From Promethearchaeota archaeon (GTDB taxonomy: Archaea; Asgardarchaeota; Lokiarchaeia; Sigynarchaeales; SOKP01): 60,707 nucleotides of DNA. Position numbers and translations under genes: made by a program. Below the pieces are notes generated by a model. The model did no database searches. It had not been told where the DNA came from and saw nothing but the letters and a program-made list of their open reading frames with translations. Below are positions 51,351 through 60,437 of this stretch, piece by piece; the first letter of the stretch is position 1, and every line of letters begins with the position of its first letter. The stretch lies in assembly GCA_016839655.1 (NCBI GenBank), contig JAEOTW010000328.1, positions 1 to 60,707 of the forward strand, written 5' to 3'.

Positions 51351-52274
51351 GTGAAATTCCAAATGCGAGATTTAAAACCGTTCTTAATGATTGTTGATGA
51401 TAATAAGGATATTTTATTTACGCTACAACTTGAACTTGAATCAAATGGCTATACTGTAATAACTGCTAATAACGTAAAAGAAGCACTTAATATACTTTCC
51501 AAATTAAATAGGATTCCAGACGTAATAATTAGTGATATAATGATGCCCCACGTGGATGGCTATAAGTTTTTTGAAACAGTCTCCTCAAATCCTAAATTAA
51601 ATCATATACCATTTTTATTCCTTACAGCGAAATCTAGACCTGAAGATATTCGATTGGGTAAGATGTTAGGTGTAGATGATTATATCACCAAACCATTTAA
51701 AAAAGAAGATTTATTGGCTTCAATATCTGGAAAAATAGCTCGAAATAAAAAAATTGTTCTCTTGAATAAGGAAATTAAAGAATTACTCACAATGTTAGAC
51801 ATTAAAATACAAGCTCCCAAAGTACATAAGGAAACACCTCTTATATGTTTAATACTAGTATATTGGGACGACAAAATGGGTCCTATTGTAGAAAAAGCAT
51901 ACCCTCCGGACAAAAATCTTCCTTTTTCAATTAATACTATAGGAAATCAACTATTTCACGCAGCCACATCGATATATGGTCATGAAAAGATCACAAAAGC
52001 TCAAGGCATTTTGTTAAATATTGAAAATATTCAAAACAAGGGATATTTATTTTTCGATTCTTGCCCAGATGATAATCAACGTTTTGGAGAAAAGCAGTAT
52101 ATGTTAACAATAATAACACCTAATTTAACCTATTTTGAATCACTCAAAATTAAGGAAATACTAAAAGAAATCTCTGAAAAAATAAAAATTAACAAAGAAT
52201 GGGAAATAAAAGAATATTGGAAAAAATTAGTTAAAGTAATACAAACGGGAACACCAATATTAGAAAGTCAATGA
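51351..52274 (+). CDS. Response regulator with C-terminal domain of unknown type, possibly longin-like
   Basis: A 307-residue protein. The N-terminal receiver has MIVDDNKD, phospho-acceptor VIISDIMMP, TAKS and DDYITKPF, all intact. Residues from about 155 form a second domain: CLILVYWDDKMGPIVEKAYP, then a long helix and ILLNIENIQNKGYLFFD. This strand pair and helices recall longin/roadblock-like folds, which bind small GTPases. No DNA-binding domain is present. The start may be GTG 51351 or ATG 51363. The domain assignment is an inference. Confidence 0.8.
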   Translation: MKFQMRDLKPFLMIVDDNKDILFTLQLELESNGYTVITANNVKEALNILSKLNRIPDVIISDIMMPHVDGYKFFETVSSNPKLNHIPFLFLTAKSRPEDIRLGKMLGVDDYITKPFKKEDLLASISGKIARNKKIVLLNKEIKELLTMLDIKIQAPKVHKETPLICLILVYWDDKMGPIVEKAYPPDKNLPFSINTIGNQLFHAATSIYGHEKITKAQGILLNIENIQNKGYLFFDSCPDDNQRFGEKQYMLTIITPNLTYFESLKIKEILKEISEKIKINKEWEIKEYWKKLVKVIQTGTPILESQ

Positions 52275-52383
52275 GATTTCTTTTATTTAACGACCTAAAA
52301 TTATCAATTAAAAATAAAATCTATTTTAAATTTAATCTCAAAGGGAAAATCTAAGCTTCTTTAATATTCTATAGAAAGAACTT

Positions 52384-52395
52384 TTATATCTACTA
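52384..52395 (+). promoter_or_regulatory. Putative TATA box of the hsp20 gene
   Basis: AACTTTTATATC, with a purine-rich stretch (GAAAGA) before it that could be a TFB-recognition element. It lies about 60 bases before ATG 52452. Confidence 0.4.
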
Positions 52396-52451
52396 TTTAA
52401 GTTTCAAATACATGAAAATAAAATACTAATCTTAAATATAAGGTGAAACGT

Positions 52452-52766
52452 ATGTCAGAAGTAAAAGAAGAAGAAAAGTATTTAACATCTCCAGAAGTAT
52501 GTTCTTGGGCTGATGATGAAGAAAATGTATATAAAATTGAGATTCAATTACCTGGAGTAGAGAAAGATTCAATTAAACTTAAAATGCATGATGATAGCTT
52601 TTTTATCAAAGGAGAAACTGAAGATACAATATATATAGGTAGTTATGGGGTCTGTTGCCCAATAAAACCAGAAGAGGCAAAAGCAAATTATAAAAATGGA
52701 CTATTAAAAATTACAGTACCTTTTAAAGAGCCCGAGTTTCATAGTATTGATATAAATATTGAATAA
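52452..52766 (+). CDS. Small heat-shock protein, Hsp20/alpha-crystallin fold
   Basis: A 104-residue alpha-crystallin domain: YKIEIQLPGVEKDSIKLKMHDDSFFIKGE, and YKNGLLKITVPFK near the C-terminus. No long N-terminal arm and no IXI tail, so oligomerisation is probably limited. ATG 52452 follows GGTG with a six-base spacer; GTG 52443 belongs to that element. It acts as a cytosolic holdase. Confidence 0.85.
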   Translation: MSEVKEEEKYLTSPEVCSWADDEENVYKIEIQLPGVEKDSIKLKMHDDSFFIKGETEDTIYIGSYGVCCPIKPEEAKANYKNGLLKITVPFKEPEFHSIDINIE

Positions 52767-52821
52767 ATAAAATTTTTATTTTTTCATTTTATTTTTACTT
52801 AAAATATTATAATTGTTTATA

Positions 52822-53751
52822 TTAATATTCAATATTCATTTCTTTAACATAATCAAATGCAGAATAAGCTGCAATTACGCCTTCAGAAACTCCTGTAATG
52901 GCTTGCTTAAAAGGGGCATCAGCTACATCTCCGGCTGCAAAAATCCCAGGAATATTTGTTTCTGATTTACGATTTATTATAACTTCACCTTTTTCATTTG
53001 TATCGACTCCAATGCTTTTTGCTATTTCAGAATTAGGAACGGACCCAATTTCAATAAAAACTCCATCGATCTCAAATTCTTTTCCGTTATCGAAAACAAC
53101 TGACTTCACAATCCCATCTCCTTTGATCTCTATGATGTTAGTTTTATATATTAACTCTATTTTATTATTATCAAATACTCGTTTCTTATTTATAGGTTCA
53201 GCTCTAATTTCTTCCCCTCTATAAATAATATATACTTTTTTTGCACTTTGAGCTAAAAATAATGCCTCTTTAGCAGCAGAATCACTTCCCCCAATCACCG
53301 CTACAGTTTTATCTTTATAAAATGGTCCATCACATGTAGCGCAATATGAAACTCCTCTTCCAGCAAATTCTTCTTCCCCAGGTATACCCAATTTCTTTCT
53401 TTCTGAACCAGTCGCCAAACAAACTGAAAAAGCTTTAAATTTTTGAAAAAATGAACGAAGCTCAAAATGATCTCCAACTTTTTCAATCGTTCTTATCTCA
53501 TCTGATATATAAGGTATTTTAAGGGAATCCATATGATCTCTAAACATATCCATTAAACCTTGTCCACTAATGGATGTAATGGCAGGATAGTTTTCAACAA
53601 TATGAGTAGTTGCTATTAATCCCCCAAAAGTTTTTCCTACAATTAATACATCCATAGCAAAACGTGTAGCATATATTGCACATCCGATTGCAGTTGGTCC
53701 GCCACCTAGAACAATTAATTCATAGGTTTTTTCCAGATCAATTCCATCCAT
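52822..53751 (-). CDS. trxB: Thioredoxin reductase-type flavoprotein
   Basis: About 309 residues. FAD loop ELIVLGGGPTAIGCAIYATR, redox pair CATCDG (C-x2-C), NAD(P) loop VAVIGGSDSAAKEALFLA and FAD tail GIFAAGDVADAPFKQ. It passes electrons from NAD(P)H or another donor to thioredoxin-like partners, most likely the two PDO-like proteins encoded just upstream. I start at ATG 53751, which touches the stop of the preceding gene; a TTG at 53781 is an alternative. Confidence 0.93.
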   Translation of the reverse strand: MDGIDLEKTYELIVLGGGPTAIGCAIYATRFAMDVLIVGKTFGGLIATTHIVENYPAITSISGQGLMDMFRDHMDSLKIPYISDEIRTIEKVGDHFELRSFFQKFKAFSVCLATGSERKKLGIPGEEEFAGRGVSYCATCDGPFYKDKTVAVIGGSDSAAKEALFLAQSAKKVYIIYRGEEIRAEPINKKRVFDNNKIELIYKTNIIEIKGDGIVKSVVFDNGKEFEIDGVFIEIGSVPNSEIAKSIGVDTNEKGEVIINRKSETNIPGIFAAGDVADAPFKQAITGVSEGVIAAYSAFDYVKEMNIEY

Positions 53752-53752
53752 A

Positions 53753-54436
53753 TCAATATTGAACACGTATATTACCCCCAATTAAAGCTCTTAAAATCTC
53801 ATTTGCCCCAACCATTCCAACTAATGTCTTTTGATCGTTTATAATAGTATAAGGTACACCTGCAGCGTCATAAAATTGACCAATATCGGGATTTGCCATG
53901 ATATCAACCACAACCGTCCTTATCTTCCCATTGGAAGCTATGGAAAACAAGGAACAGACGTTCACTACTTGAGGACAGTAAGGACAAGTCTCAGTTATCA
54001 TTATCTTTATTGTAGATGATGGAATTCTATTAATAATTTTCGAGATTGATGGTTCGTAATAATTAGGTGCTCCTGCAAAAGCAAATATGGCTTGAATAAA
54101 AGGTTGAATTTCACCCCCTTGAGGTGCTGCTAAATATCGAATTACTTCTCTTCCATTCTCATCTATAAATAATATCGTAGGAACTCGAGTAATATCATAT
54201 CTCTTAGAAAATTCAGGATCATCATCAAGACATAATTCCTCAAATTTTAACATTCCATTTGAGTTTTCCTCGTATACCCTCAATAATGCCATAAATTGAT
54301 TGCAATCCATACATTCTCTTATTTGACTCCCTGATGGTTGTTTCTCTCTACATGTAAAAACTTTAAGGTTAACGGGTTTAGTTAATTTTGACATTTCTCT
54401 TTTGATTATTTCTCTATATTTATCATCTTGAGACAT
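53753..54436 (-). CDS. Protein disulfide oxidoreductase-like protein, two thioredoxin folds (copy 2)
   Basis: A 227-residue protein. The first fold has CMDCNQF near residue 38 and ITRVPTILFIDENG (cis-Pro). The second has TCPYCPQVV near residue 147 and AGVPYTIIND. This is the architecture of archaeal PDO/glutaredoxin-like proteins; the second CxxC is the usual active one. It is 22 bases downstream of its close paralogue and is followed directly by trxB. Confidence 0.88.
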   Translation of the reverse strand: MSQDDKYREIIKREMSKLTKPVNLKVFTCREKQPSGSQIRECMDCNQFMALLRVYEENSNGMLKFEELCLDDDPEFSKRYDITRVPTILFIDENGREVIRYLAAPQGGEIQPFIQAIFAFAGAPNYYEPSISKIINRIPSSTIKIMITETCPYCPQVVNVCSLFSIASNGKIRTVVVDIMANPDIGQFYDAAGVPYTIINDQKTLVGMVGANEILRALIGGNIRVQY

Positions 54437-54458
54437 TTTAATACATCACCCTATTGTC

Positions 54459-55154
54459 TTATGCATACATTCCTCCAAAATCTCTACCCTTAGAACCTAC
54501 CAATTTATTTAATAAATCTTGAGGTGTAAACATCCCGTGAATTACTTCCTTTTCGTTTATAACTGTCATGGGAACACCTTGTACATTATATTTCATACCG
54601 AGATCTGGGTTTAGATTAACATCGATTATTTCAGCGGAAATTCTTCCTTTTGAGACTATAGAGAAGAGCGTAAGAACAGGTACTGTCATTGGGCAATATG
54701 GACATGTCGGAGTAATAAATATTTTCATGTTACCTTTTTTGATCTTCTTGAGGTGAGTAAGAATCTGATCCGCATAATAAGGTCTTACTCCTGAAAAATA
54801 TTGAATACTGTTAAGGAAGGGTACAAATTCAGATCCTGTTGGATGTGCCAAGTATCGAATAATTTCTTTATCTTGTTCATCAATAAATAGTATTGCGGGA
54901 ATCTTAGTGACATTGAACTTATTTGCTTCTTCTTGATTTTCTTCAATTGAGAGTTCTTCAATTTCCAGTTTTCCATTTGACAAGTTCTCAAGTGTCTTTA
55001 ACAGTTCAAATGTCCCCTCACAAGCCATGCACTTTCTAAATTTAGTACCATCTTCTTTAGTTTTGAAATCAGTAAACAGTTTAAGTACAACCTTTTCTTT
55101 CAATTTACCCATTTCTCTTTTAATATTATCCATTTCATTTTCGGAAAATAGCAT
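54459..55154 (-). CDS. Protein disulfide oxidoreductase-like protein, two thioredoxin folds (copy 1)
   Basis: About 231 residues. CMACEGTF in the first fold and CPYCPMTVPV in the second, each with a cis-proline loop (TKIPAILFIDEQ, QGVPMTVINE). Similar to the protein at 53753 over the full length, so the pair arose by tandem duplication. It probably accepts electrons from the thioredoxin reductase. ATG 55154 follows GGGTGAT; the upstream ATG 55166 is possible. Confidence 0.88.
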   Translation of the reverse strand: MLFSENEMDNIKREMGKLKEKVVLKLFTDFKTKEDGTKFRKCMACEGTFELLKTLENLSNGKLEIEELSIEENQEEANKFNVTKIPAILFIDEQDKEIIRYLAHPTGSEFVPFLNSIQYFSGVRPYYADQILTHLKKIKKGNMKIFITPTCPYCPMTVPVLTLFSIVSKGRISAEIIDVNLNPDLGMKYNVQGVPMTVINEKEVIHGMFTPQDLLNKLVGSKGRDFGGMYA

Positions 55155-55305
55155 AAAATCACCCATTAATTTATTCTATTATGAATATTTGCTTTCATAC
55201 TTAAAAGAATTTTTCGTTTAAATTATAAAAAAAACTAGTTCTCAATTGTTTTTGAATAAAATTGAGAAGAATAATATTAATATTTCAAAAGATAACATTT
55301 TCGTT

Positions 55306-56472
55306 CTAAACCTTAATTTCCTCGAGATATTTTTTAAAAATGAAATACAAAATTAAGCCAATAAAAAAACCGATCGCTATATTAACTAAATAGCAAATTA
55401 TTGCTGAGATTAATATTATTATAAAAGATTTATAATTAAAATCTTTTAATGCTATTTTACCTAATAAAAAGGCGGTATAAATAAGCATCGCCCCCAAAAT
55501 AGCCATTGGAAAGTTTTGAAAAATCTTGAGTAATGCTTTGGAAAAAAATAAGCCTAGTATGAGTTCCATTATTCCCTCTAATATCATCGATCCCCCAGTT
55601 CTTGCCCCAAATGCATACTGAGACATTAGACCTCCAGAACCATGACATAAGGGCATTCCTACAAAAAAGGGATTAATCAGATTCATAGCACCCATATTAA
55701 AAGCTAAAGTATTAGCGTCAATTCCTTCCTTTTCTGGAAAGAGTTCTTTAACTAATACAACAGTAGCAATCATAACATTAGTTAGAGTTAAAAATAATTG
55801 CGCAATTCCTGCATATAACATCCCCAGTACAAAATTTTGCCATGTTGGAAACTGAAAGGTTAACACTGGTAATCCAAATTGTAAATCAGAGAAACTAATA
55901 GAACCTGTAAAAAACATAAGTAAAATTCCCCCAATAGTAAGAATAATAGCGGATGGAATGGGTTTATTCTTAATTAAAATTAAAATAATACAAATAGAAA
56001 TAAGACCAAACACTACATTTTCACTAAATAATATAATCCCTGTCCACCCTAAAATTAAAGCTAAACCAAATTGAATTCCCCTTACTGCTATAATTGGCAC
56101 TTTTCCTACGATCTTGTTCAGTTTTTTTGAAAATCCAAGAAGAAACCATATAACTCCAGTACCAAATCCAGTGGAAATTACCATATTAGGAGTCCAAGGA
56201 GGAGTAGACGATATAGCGATAGTACCAATTGTTTTTTGTGGTTGGACTGGAAGAGGAAGGTTAAATTTTAATCCTAAAATGATATTGGTAATCCCTAGAG
56301 TTAAGAAGATTCCTGCGGGATTAAGGCCTACAATGGAGATATAGCCAATTATAAAGGGAATTAATGTTCCCCAATCTCCAAAAGCACCCCCAAATTCTTT
56401 TAAAGTAAATTTCTTATAATTCTTCTCACTTTGATTTTCTATAGTATTAGCACCCGAGTCCAAATTAATCAA
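55306..56472 (-). CDS. MOT1-type sulfate/molybdate transporter-like protein
   Basis: A 388-residue membrane protein with about ten helices. It has FTLKEFGGAFGDWGTLIPF and LPLPVQPQKTIGTIA, the two conserved signature stretches of the SulP-related MOT1 family, and PLCHGSGGLMSQYAFGARTGG later. It would import molybdate or sulfate for Mo/W or Fe-S enzymes. The start is TTG 56472. No molybdenum-cofactor gene is near. Confidence 0.85.
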   Translation of the reverse strand: MINLDSGANTIENQSEKNYKKFTLKEFGGAFGDWGTLIPFIIGYISIVGLNPAGIFLTLGITNIILGLKFNLPLPVQPQKTIGTIAISSTPPWTPNMVISTGFGTGVIWFLLGFSKKLNKIVGKVPIIAVRGIQFGLALILGWTGIILFSENVVFGLISICIILILIKNKPIPSAIILTIGGILLMFFTGSISFSDLQFGLPVLTFQFPTWQNFVLGMLYAGIAQLFLTLTNVMIATVVLVKELFPEKEGIDANTLAFNMGAMNLINPFFVGMPLCHGSGGLMSQYAFGARTGGSMILEGIMELILGLFFSKALLKIFQNFPMAILGAMLIYTAFLLGKIALKDFNYKSFIIILISAIICYLVNIAIGFFIGLILYFIFKKYLEEIKV

Positions 56473-56682
56473 ATATAAAAAAAGTCCTGTATATATTAAA
56501 TTTCTTAAAATAAATCAAAATCGTATAAATTAATTCAATAAAATTATACTTTAAACGCGAGTTTTGCCTTTCAATAAATTTAAAAATATTCAATTTATCA
56601 TATTTGCAGATTTAGCTTAAGCTGACAAATCTTAATATCATAAAGAACTTTTTGTCTGTTCTTTTGATTGAGGTATATTTCC

Positions 56683-58323
56683 ATGTCATTAGAAAGTAGG
56701 TTGAATTTTGAAAAAGTAATATCAAGTATTTCTTCCCGATTTGTAGGTAGAGTAAATCTTGATGAAGCGATAAATTCATCCTTTGAGGATATGGGAACCT
56801 TATCGAAAGCAGATCGTGTTAGTTTATTTCTCTTTGATGAAAAAAATAAGTTTTTTAAAAATACTCATGAATGGTGTGCAGAGGGAATTAATCACCAACA
56901 GAAAAGCCTTCAAAAAGTAGATATTGGTATAATATCCTGGTGGATTGCCCAAGTTGAAAAAATAAGTTTTGTCAATATACGTGATGTTGCTGATTTACCA
57001 AACAGAGCTCAAACAGTTAAGAAATTTTTACAGATTCAGAATATCCAATCTTTTTTAGCCTTTCCTATATATGTCAGTGGAACTATTAATGGTTTTGTTT
57101 GTTTTAGTAAAGTTTTTGAAAAAAATCAATGGAAAGGTAAAGATTTTGTAATTTTAAGAATATTTGGTCAAACTTTAGGTGATACTATGGAACGTTTAAA
57201 TGCAGAAAAAGCCCTAAAAGAAAATCAAGAGCTTTTACGTGCAACGTTCGAAGCTACAGCTGATGGTATTATTGCCATTGATAATGATGGGCTCATTACA
57301 CACTTGAATGAAAGATTCATTTATATTTGGCGTATACCAGAAAAAATAGTTGATCAACAGGATTTCAGTGAAGTATTAAATTATATGTTAAAACAGCTTA
57401 AAAACCCAGATGTTTTCTTATTAAAACTAACAAATCTAGAAAAAACCTCTAAAGACGCTTATGATATGATTTTTTTCAATGATGGAAGAATCTATGAACA
57501 ATACTCTTGCCCTTTAGTTCAAGATGGGGATAAGGTTGGACGTGTATGGAGTTTTAAAGACATTTCTGAGCACCAACATGCAGAACAAGAATTAAGAAAA
57601 TCGGAAAAGCTGTATCGGGAAGCATATGAAAGAGCAGAACTTTTTAAAGATATTTTTACACATGATATAAACAATATTTTCCACAATATTAGATCTTCTG
57701 CTGAGCTGATATCAATTTTAAAAGCAAAATCAGAAAGTTTAGATAACTTAGACGAATTTTTCCAAATCATTGACAATCAAATCGATAGGGGGGTAAAACT
57801 AATCAATAATGTACAAAAACTTTCTAAACTTGATGAATCAGATATAAAGTTGAGAGATGTAGATGTTTATAAAGTTTTAGACGAAGCTATACAATTTGCT
57901 CATAAAAGTGCTCAAGAAAAGGACTTAAATATCCAAGTTGATAAAAACATTCCTAAAGCATTTGTAAGAGCTAATGAATTTATATTGGATGTGTTTGAAA
58001 ATATCTTACATAACGCCATAAAATATAATCAAAATCAACCAATTAAAATTCAAATTAATATATGTAAAGCCGAAAATAGTAGAAAAAAATATATCCAAAT
58101 TGAATTTAAGGACAACGGTATTGGTATTACTGATGATAAGAAAGAATTGATATTTCAAAAAGGATATAAGAAAGATAATCATGTAAGAGGGATGGGAATT
58201 GGCCTCTCTCTCGTGAAAAAGATTATTGAAAGTTATAACGGTAAAATTTGGGTTGAAAGCCGAATAAAAAATGATTATAGTCAAGGAAGTAATTTTGTTT
58301 TAGAAATTCCAGAAGCAATCTGA
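56683..58323 (+). CDS. GAF-PAS orphan histidine kinase
   Basis: A 546-residue soluble kinase. A GAF domain (residues 5-170) is followed by a PAS domain (180-305), then a dimerisation helix with THDINNIFHNIRSS, a variant H box. The HATPase has NILHNAIKYN, DNGIGI and GMGIGLSLVKK. There is no membrane segment and no response regulator next to it. ATG 56683 follows GAGGT; TTG 56668 is less likely. It senses a cytosolic ligand or redox state. Confidence 0.92.
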   Translation: MSLESRLNFEKVISSISSRFVGRVNLDEAINSSFEDMGTLSKADRVSLFLFDEKNKFFKNTHEWCAEGINHQQKSLQKVDIGIISWWIAQVEKISFVNIRDVADLPNRAQTVKKFLQIQNIQSFLAFPIYVSGTINGFVCFSKVFEKNQWKGKDFVILRIFGQTLGDTMERLNAEKALKENQELLRATFEATADGIIAIDNDGLITHLNERFIYIWRIPEKIVDQQDFSEVLNYMLKQLKNPDVFLLKLTNLEKTSKDAYDMIFFNDGRIYEQYSCPLVQDGDKVGRVWSFKDISEHQHAEQELRKSEKLYREAYERAELFKDIFTHDINNIFHNIRSSAELISILKAKSESLDNLDEFFQIIDNQIDRGVKLINNVQKLSKLDESDIKLRDVDVYKVLDEAIQFAHKSAQEKDLNIQVDKNIPKAFVRANEFILDVFENILHNAIKYNQNQPIKIQINICKAENSRKKYIQIEFKDNGIGITDDKKELIFQKGYKKDNHVRGMGIGLSLVKKIIESYNGKIWVESRIKNDYSQGSNFVLEIPEAI

Positions 58324-58367
58324 GTAAGATTTCATTTTGAACTCCTAATTTGTCTTTTTAACCTAGA

Positions 58368-59351
58368 TTAAAGTAATAATTCAAATAGATCTATAGCTTT
58401 GGGATGAATTTTGCATTGTTTGCTAAATCGACGAAGAATCCACCAACACGAGGGACAATACGTTGTAACGAAATCAAGATCTTCTCGATCAAAATCGGAC
58501 ATTCTCTTGCGAGCGATTTTCTCTATTACATCAGTTCGTCCCATCCATCCGGATCCACCACCACAACACCAATGAGGAATATTTACAACTTCATATCCGA
58601 TTCTTTTAAGGAGATCATCAATGAGGTCTTCCACACCTTCTTTACCCCTATTCATTAGTTGACAAAGATGCTGTACTCCTACTTTACCAGATTTCCCTAC
58701 CTTAGAAGGTTTTAAATAATCAGAAATATATTTTACTTCAGCATTTAACCCATCCATTTCATTATTGAAAAGATAATAACAAGCAGGACATAAGCAAATA
58801 ATCTCTTTAAATTTCCTATTATTAAAAATCTCTCTATTCTCCTTTATACATGTCTCATATTCTTTTGTTAGTCCACTGATCTTCAGATGCCATCCGCAAC
58901 AGATTTCCGTATCCAAAATAGTGAAATCAATCCCTTGTTGGATTAGATATTGAAGTGCATGTTGAGTATACTGAGGAATTCTTATCGTAGGAAGACAACC
59001 CATAAAAAAAAGAGTATCAGATTCACTTGAAATACCCTCCAGTCTTTTTATTCTCATTTTATTAGAAGGATAAGGCGATCTATATTTCTCAAAATATTCG
59101 CGCATCTCATTAATTCCTTCAAAAGTATTTCCATCATCAATATATTTTTGTTTTAATGAAATTCGCTCAATTTCAGTTTCACATTCTCCGCAATGAACGC
59201 AATTATAGAGTTTATCATAGTCGCTTAAATCAAACGTGATTTTATCTTTTTTACTAATAAGTCTATTAACTGTTTCATCACTTAGAAAGTTTTCAGGGTC
59301 AAGTTCGTAAGTGGGATAATTTTTCCTTCCTTTTATTCTCTCTTTTACCAT
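58368..59351 (-). CDS. HdrB/LutA-like CCG-domain iron-sulfur protein
   Basis: About 327 residues with two cysteine-rich CCG motifs: FMGC...EICCGWH...LCPACYY, and HLCQLM...HWCCGGGSGWM...YCPSCWW, the non-cubane cluster motif of heterodisulfide reductase B. The N-terminal CVHCGEC is a partial ferredoxin motif with no further cluster Cys group. It may reduce a disulfide or transfer electrons. ATG 59351 is preferred over GTG 59363. Last in a minus-strand run of thiol-redox genes. Confidence 0.85.
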   Translation of the reverse strand: MVKERIKGRKNYPTYELDPENFLSDETVNRLISKKDKITFDLSDYDKLYNCVHCGECETEIERISLKQKYIDDGNTFEGINEMREYFEKYRSPYPSNKMRIKRLEGISSESDTLFFMGCLPTIRIPQYTQHALQYLIQQGIDFTILDTEICCGWHLKISGLTKEYETCIKENREIFNNRKFKEIICLCPACYYLFNNEMDGLNAEVKYISDYLKPSKVGKSGKVGVQHLCQLMNRGKEGVEDLIDDLLKRIGYEVVNIPHWCCGGGSGWMGRTDVIEKIARKRMSDFDREDLDFVTTYCPSCWWILRRFSKQCKIHPKAIDLFELLL

Positions 59352-59451
59352 AAAAATTAACACATCGGATTAATATTTTTTATTGAAGGAATATTTTAAA
59401 ATAAGCTATTTAATCAATATTCTTTTAAAAAAAATTAGAGAAAGATTATTA

Positions 59452-59607
59452 TTAGTTTTTTTTAAGTTTTACATCTGTTCTTTGAATACCAACTTCTTTA
59501 TTACTTGGTATAGGAGTTCCGCAATGATCCCTTAACCTTTCACTTTCTTGAAATGTTTTATCAAGTTCTTCTTCCAATTCATCATCAGTTTTTTCTTTAT
59601 CTGGCAT
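59452..59607 (-). CDS. Small charged protein (51 residues)
   Basis: An ATG-started frame MPDKEKTDDELEEELDKTF... with a lone Cys (DHCGTPIPSNKEVG). It is highly acidic, then basic at the C-terminus. It lies between the HdrB-like and FTR genes on the same strand, which makes it more credible. No family is recognised. Confidence 0.5.
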   Translation of the reverse strand: MPDKEKTDDELEEELDKTFQESERLRDHCGTPIPSNKEVGIQRTDVKLKKN

Positions 59608-59720
59608 AATAAATAAAGAGAAACTGTATTATATAAGGATTTTATTTATAAAAAATTGAATTTAAGTTTTACATATTCGTACTAGAAATAAAAAAATTAA
59701 TAGAAACGATTAAAAAAAAA

Positions 59721-60086
59721 TCACTTACTAAAATATTCTGAAATCGCTTTTTCTTTTTCAATAGGTCTCCTTTCAGGAACGAGTATGTAATCTTTCTTAA
59801 TTTTTTCATAAAAATCTTCACGCATATATAAATTGCAATAACAAGCACCAAATTCCTTTACATCAAGAGCAGCATAATCACAAGGACAAATTAGATCCCT
59901 ATCTAATTCTCTTTTTCCTGATGCTAAACGACATGGACAAGATTGGTATCCTAAATTTATCTTATTATCCACTAATCCATCAATTAAATCGTTGAAGGTA
60001 TTGCTATCCATATTTAAAATCCAGTTATTTTTTTCACTTACTTGTTCAACATATTTAACCATGCCTTCCTTAGATTCCATATCCAT
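59721..60086 (-). CDS. Ferredoxin:thioredoxin reductase catalytic subunit-like protein
   Basis: A 121-residue protein with the FTR signature: QSCPCRLASG, LICPCDYAALD and GACYCNLY. The six cysteines are in the right order for a [4Fe-4S] cluster with an adjacent disulfide. It reduces thioredoxin- or glutaredoxin-type partners with ferredoxin electrons. ATG follows GGAGGT with a seven-base spacer, the best Shine-Dalgarno in the window. It lies two bases after the stop of the glutaredoxin gene. Confidence 0.93.
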   Translation of the reverse strand: MDMESKEGMVKYVEQVSEKNNWILNMDSNTFNDLIDGLVDNKINLGYQSCPCRLASGKRELDRDLICPCDYAALDVKEFGACYCNLYMREDFYEKIKKDYILVPERRPIEKEKAISEYFSK

Positions 60087-60087
60087 T

Positions 60088-60399
60088 TTAGTTACCTCCA
60101 GATTTCATTAATTCCTCATATTTACCTGGATTATATCCAACAACAAATTCCTCATCACAAATCATAAAAGGATAAGAGATTCTAGATTGATACTTTTCTC
60201 GCAAATATGTTAAAATTTTCGATTTATCTTCAAACTCAATTTTATCGACATCCACATATTTGTATTGTACATCACGTTCCTTTAGCCAAGTTTTACATTT
60301 TTTGCACCACATACATGTAGATAACGTTAGAATGGTAACATCTCTGTTTTTGTTTGACCCCTCAACAGGTTGAGCTAATCTATCAATAATTTCAGACAT
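60088..60399 (-). CDS. Glutaredoxin-like protein
   Basis: A 103-residue thioredoxin-fold protein with CMWCKKCKTWL (C-x2-C plus an extra Cys), SYPFMICDEEFVVGYNPGKYEEL (cis-Pro and the GYNP loop). It is the likely partner of the FTR subunit encoded immediately downstream. The extra cysteine three residues after the CxxC is unusual. It starts with ATG. Confidence 0.9.
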   Translation of the reverse strand: MSEIIDRLAQPVEGSNKNRDVTILTLSTCMWCKKCKTWLKERDVQYKYVDVDKIEFEDKSKILTYLREKYQSRISYPFMICDEEFVVGYNPGKYEELMKSGGN

Positions 60400-60437
60400 A
60401 ATATAATTTACTCCCTATGTTTAAATAAATTTTTCCT

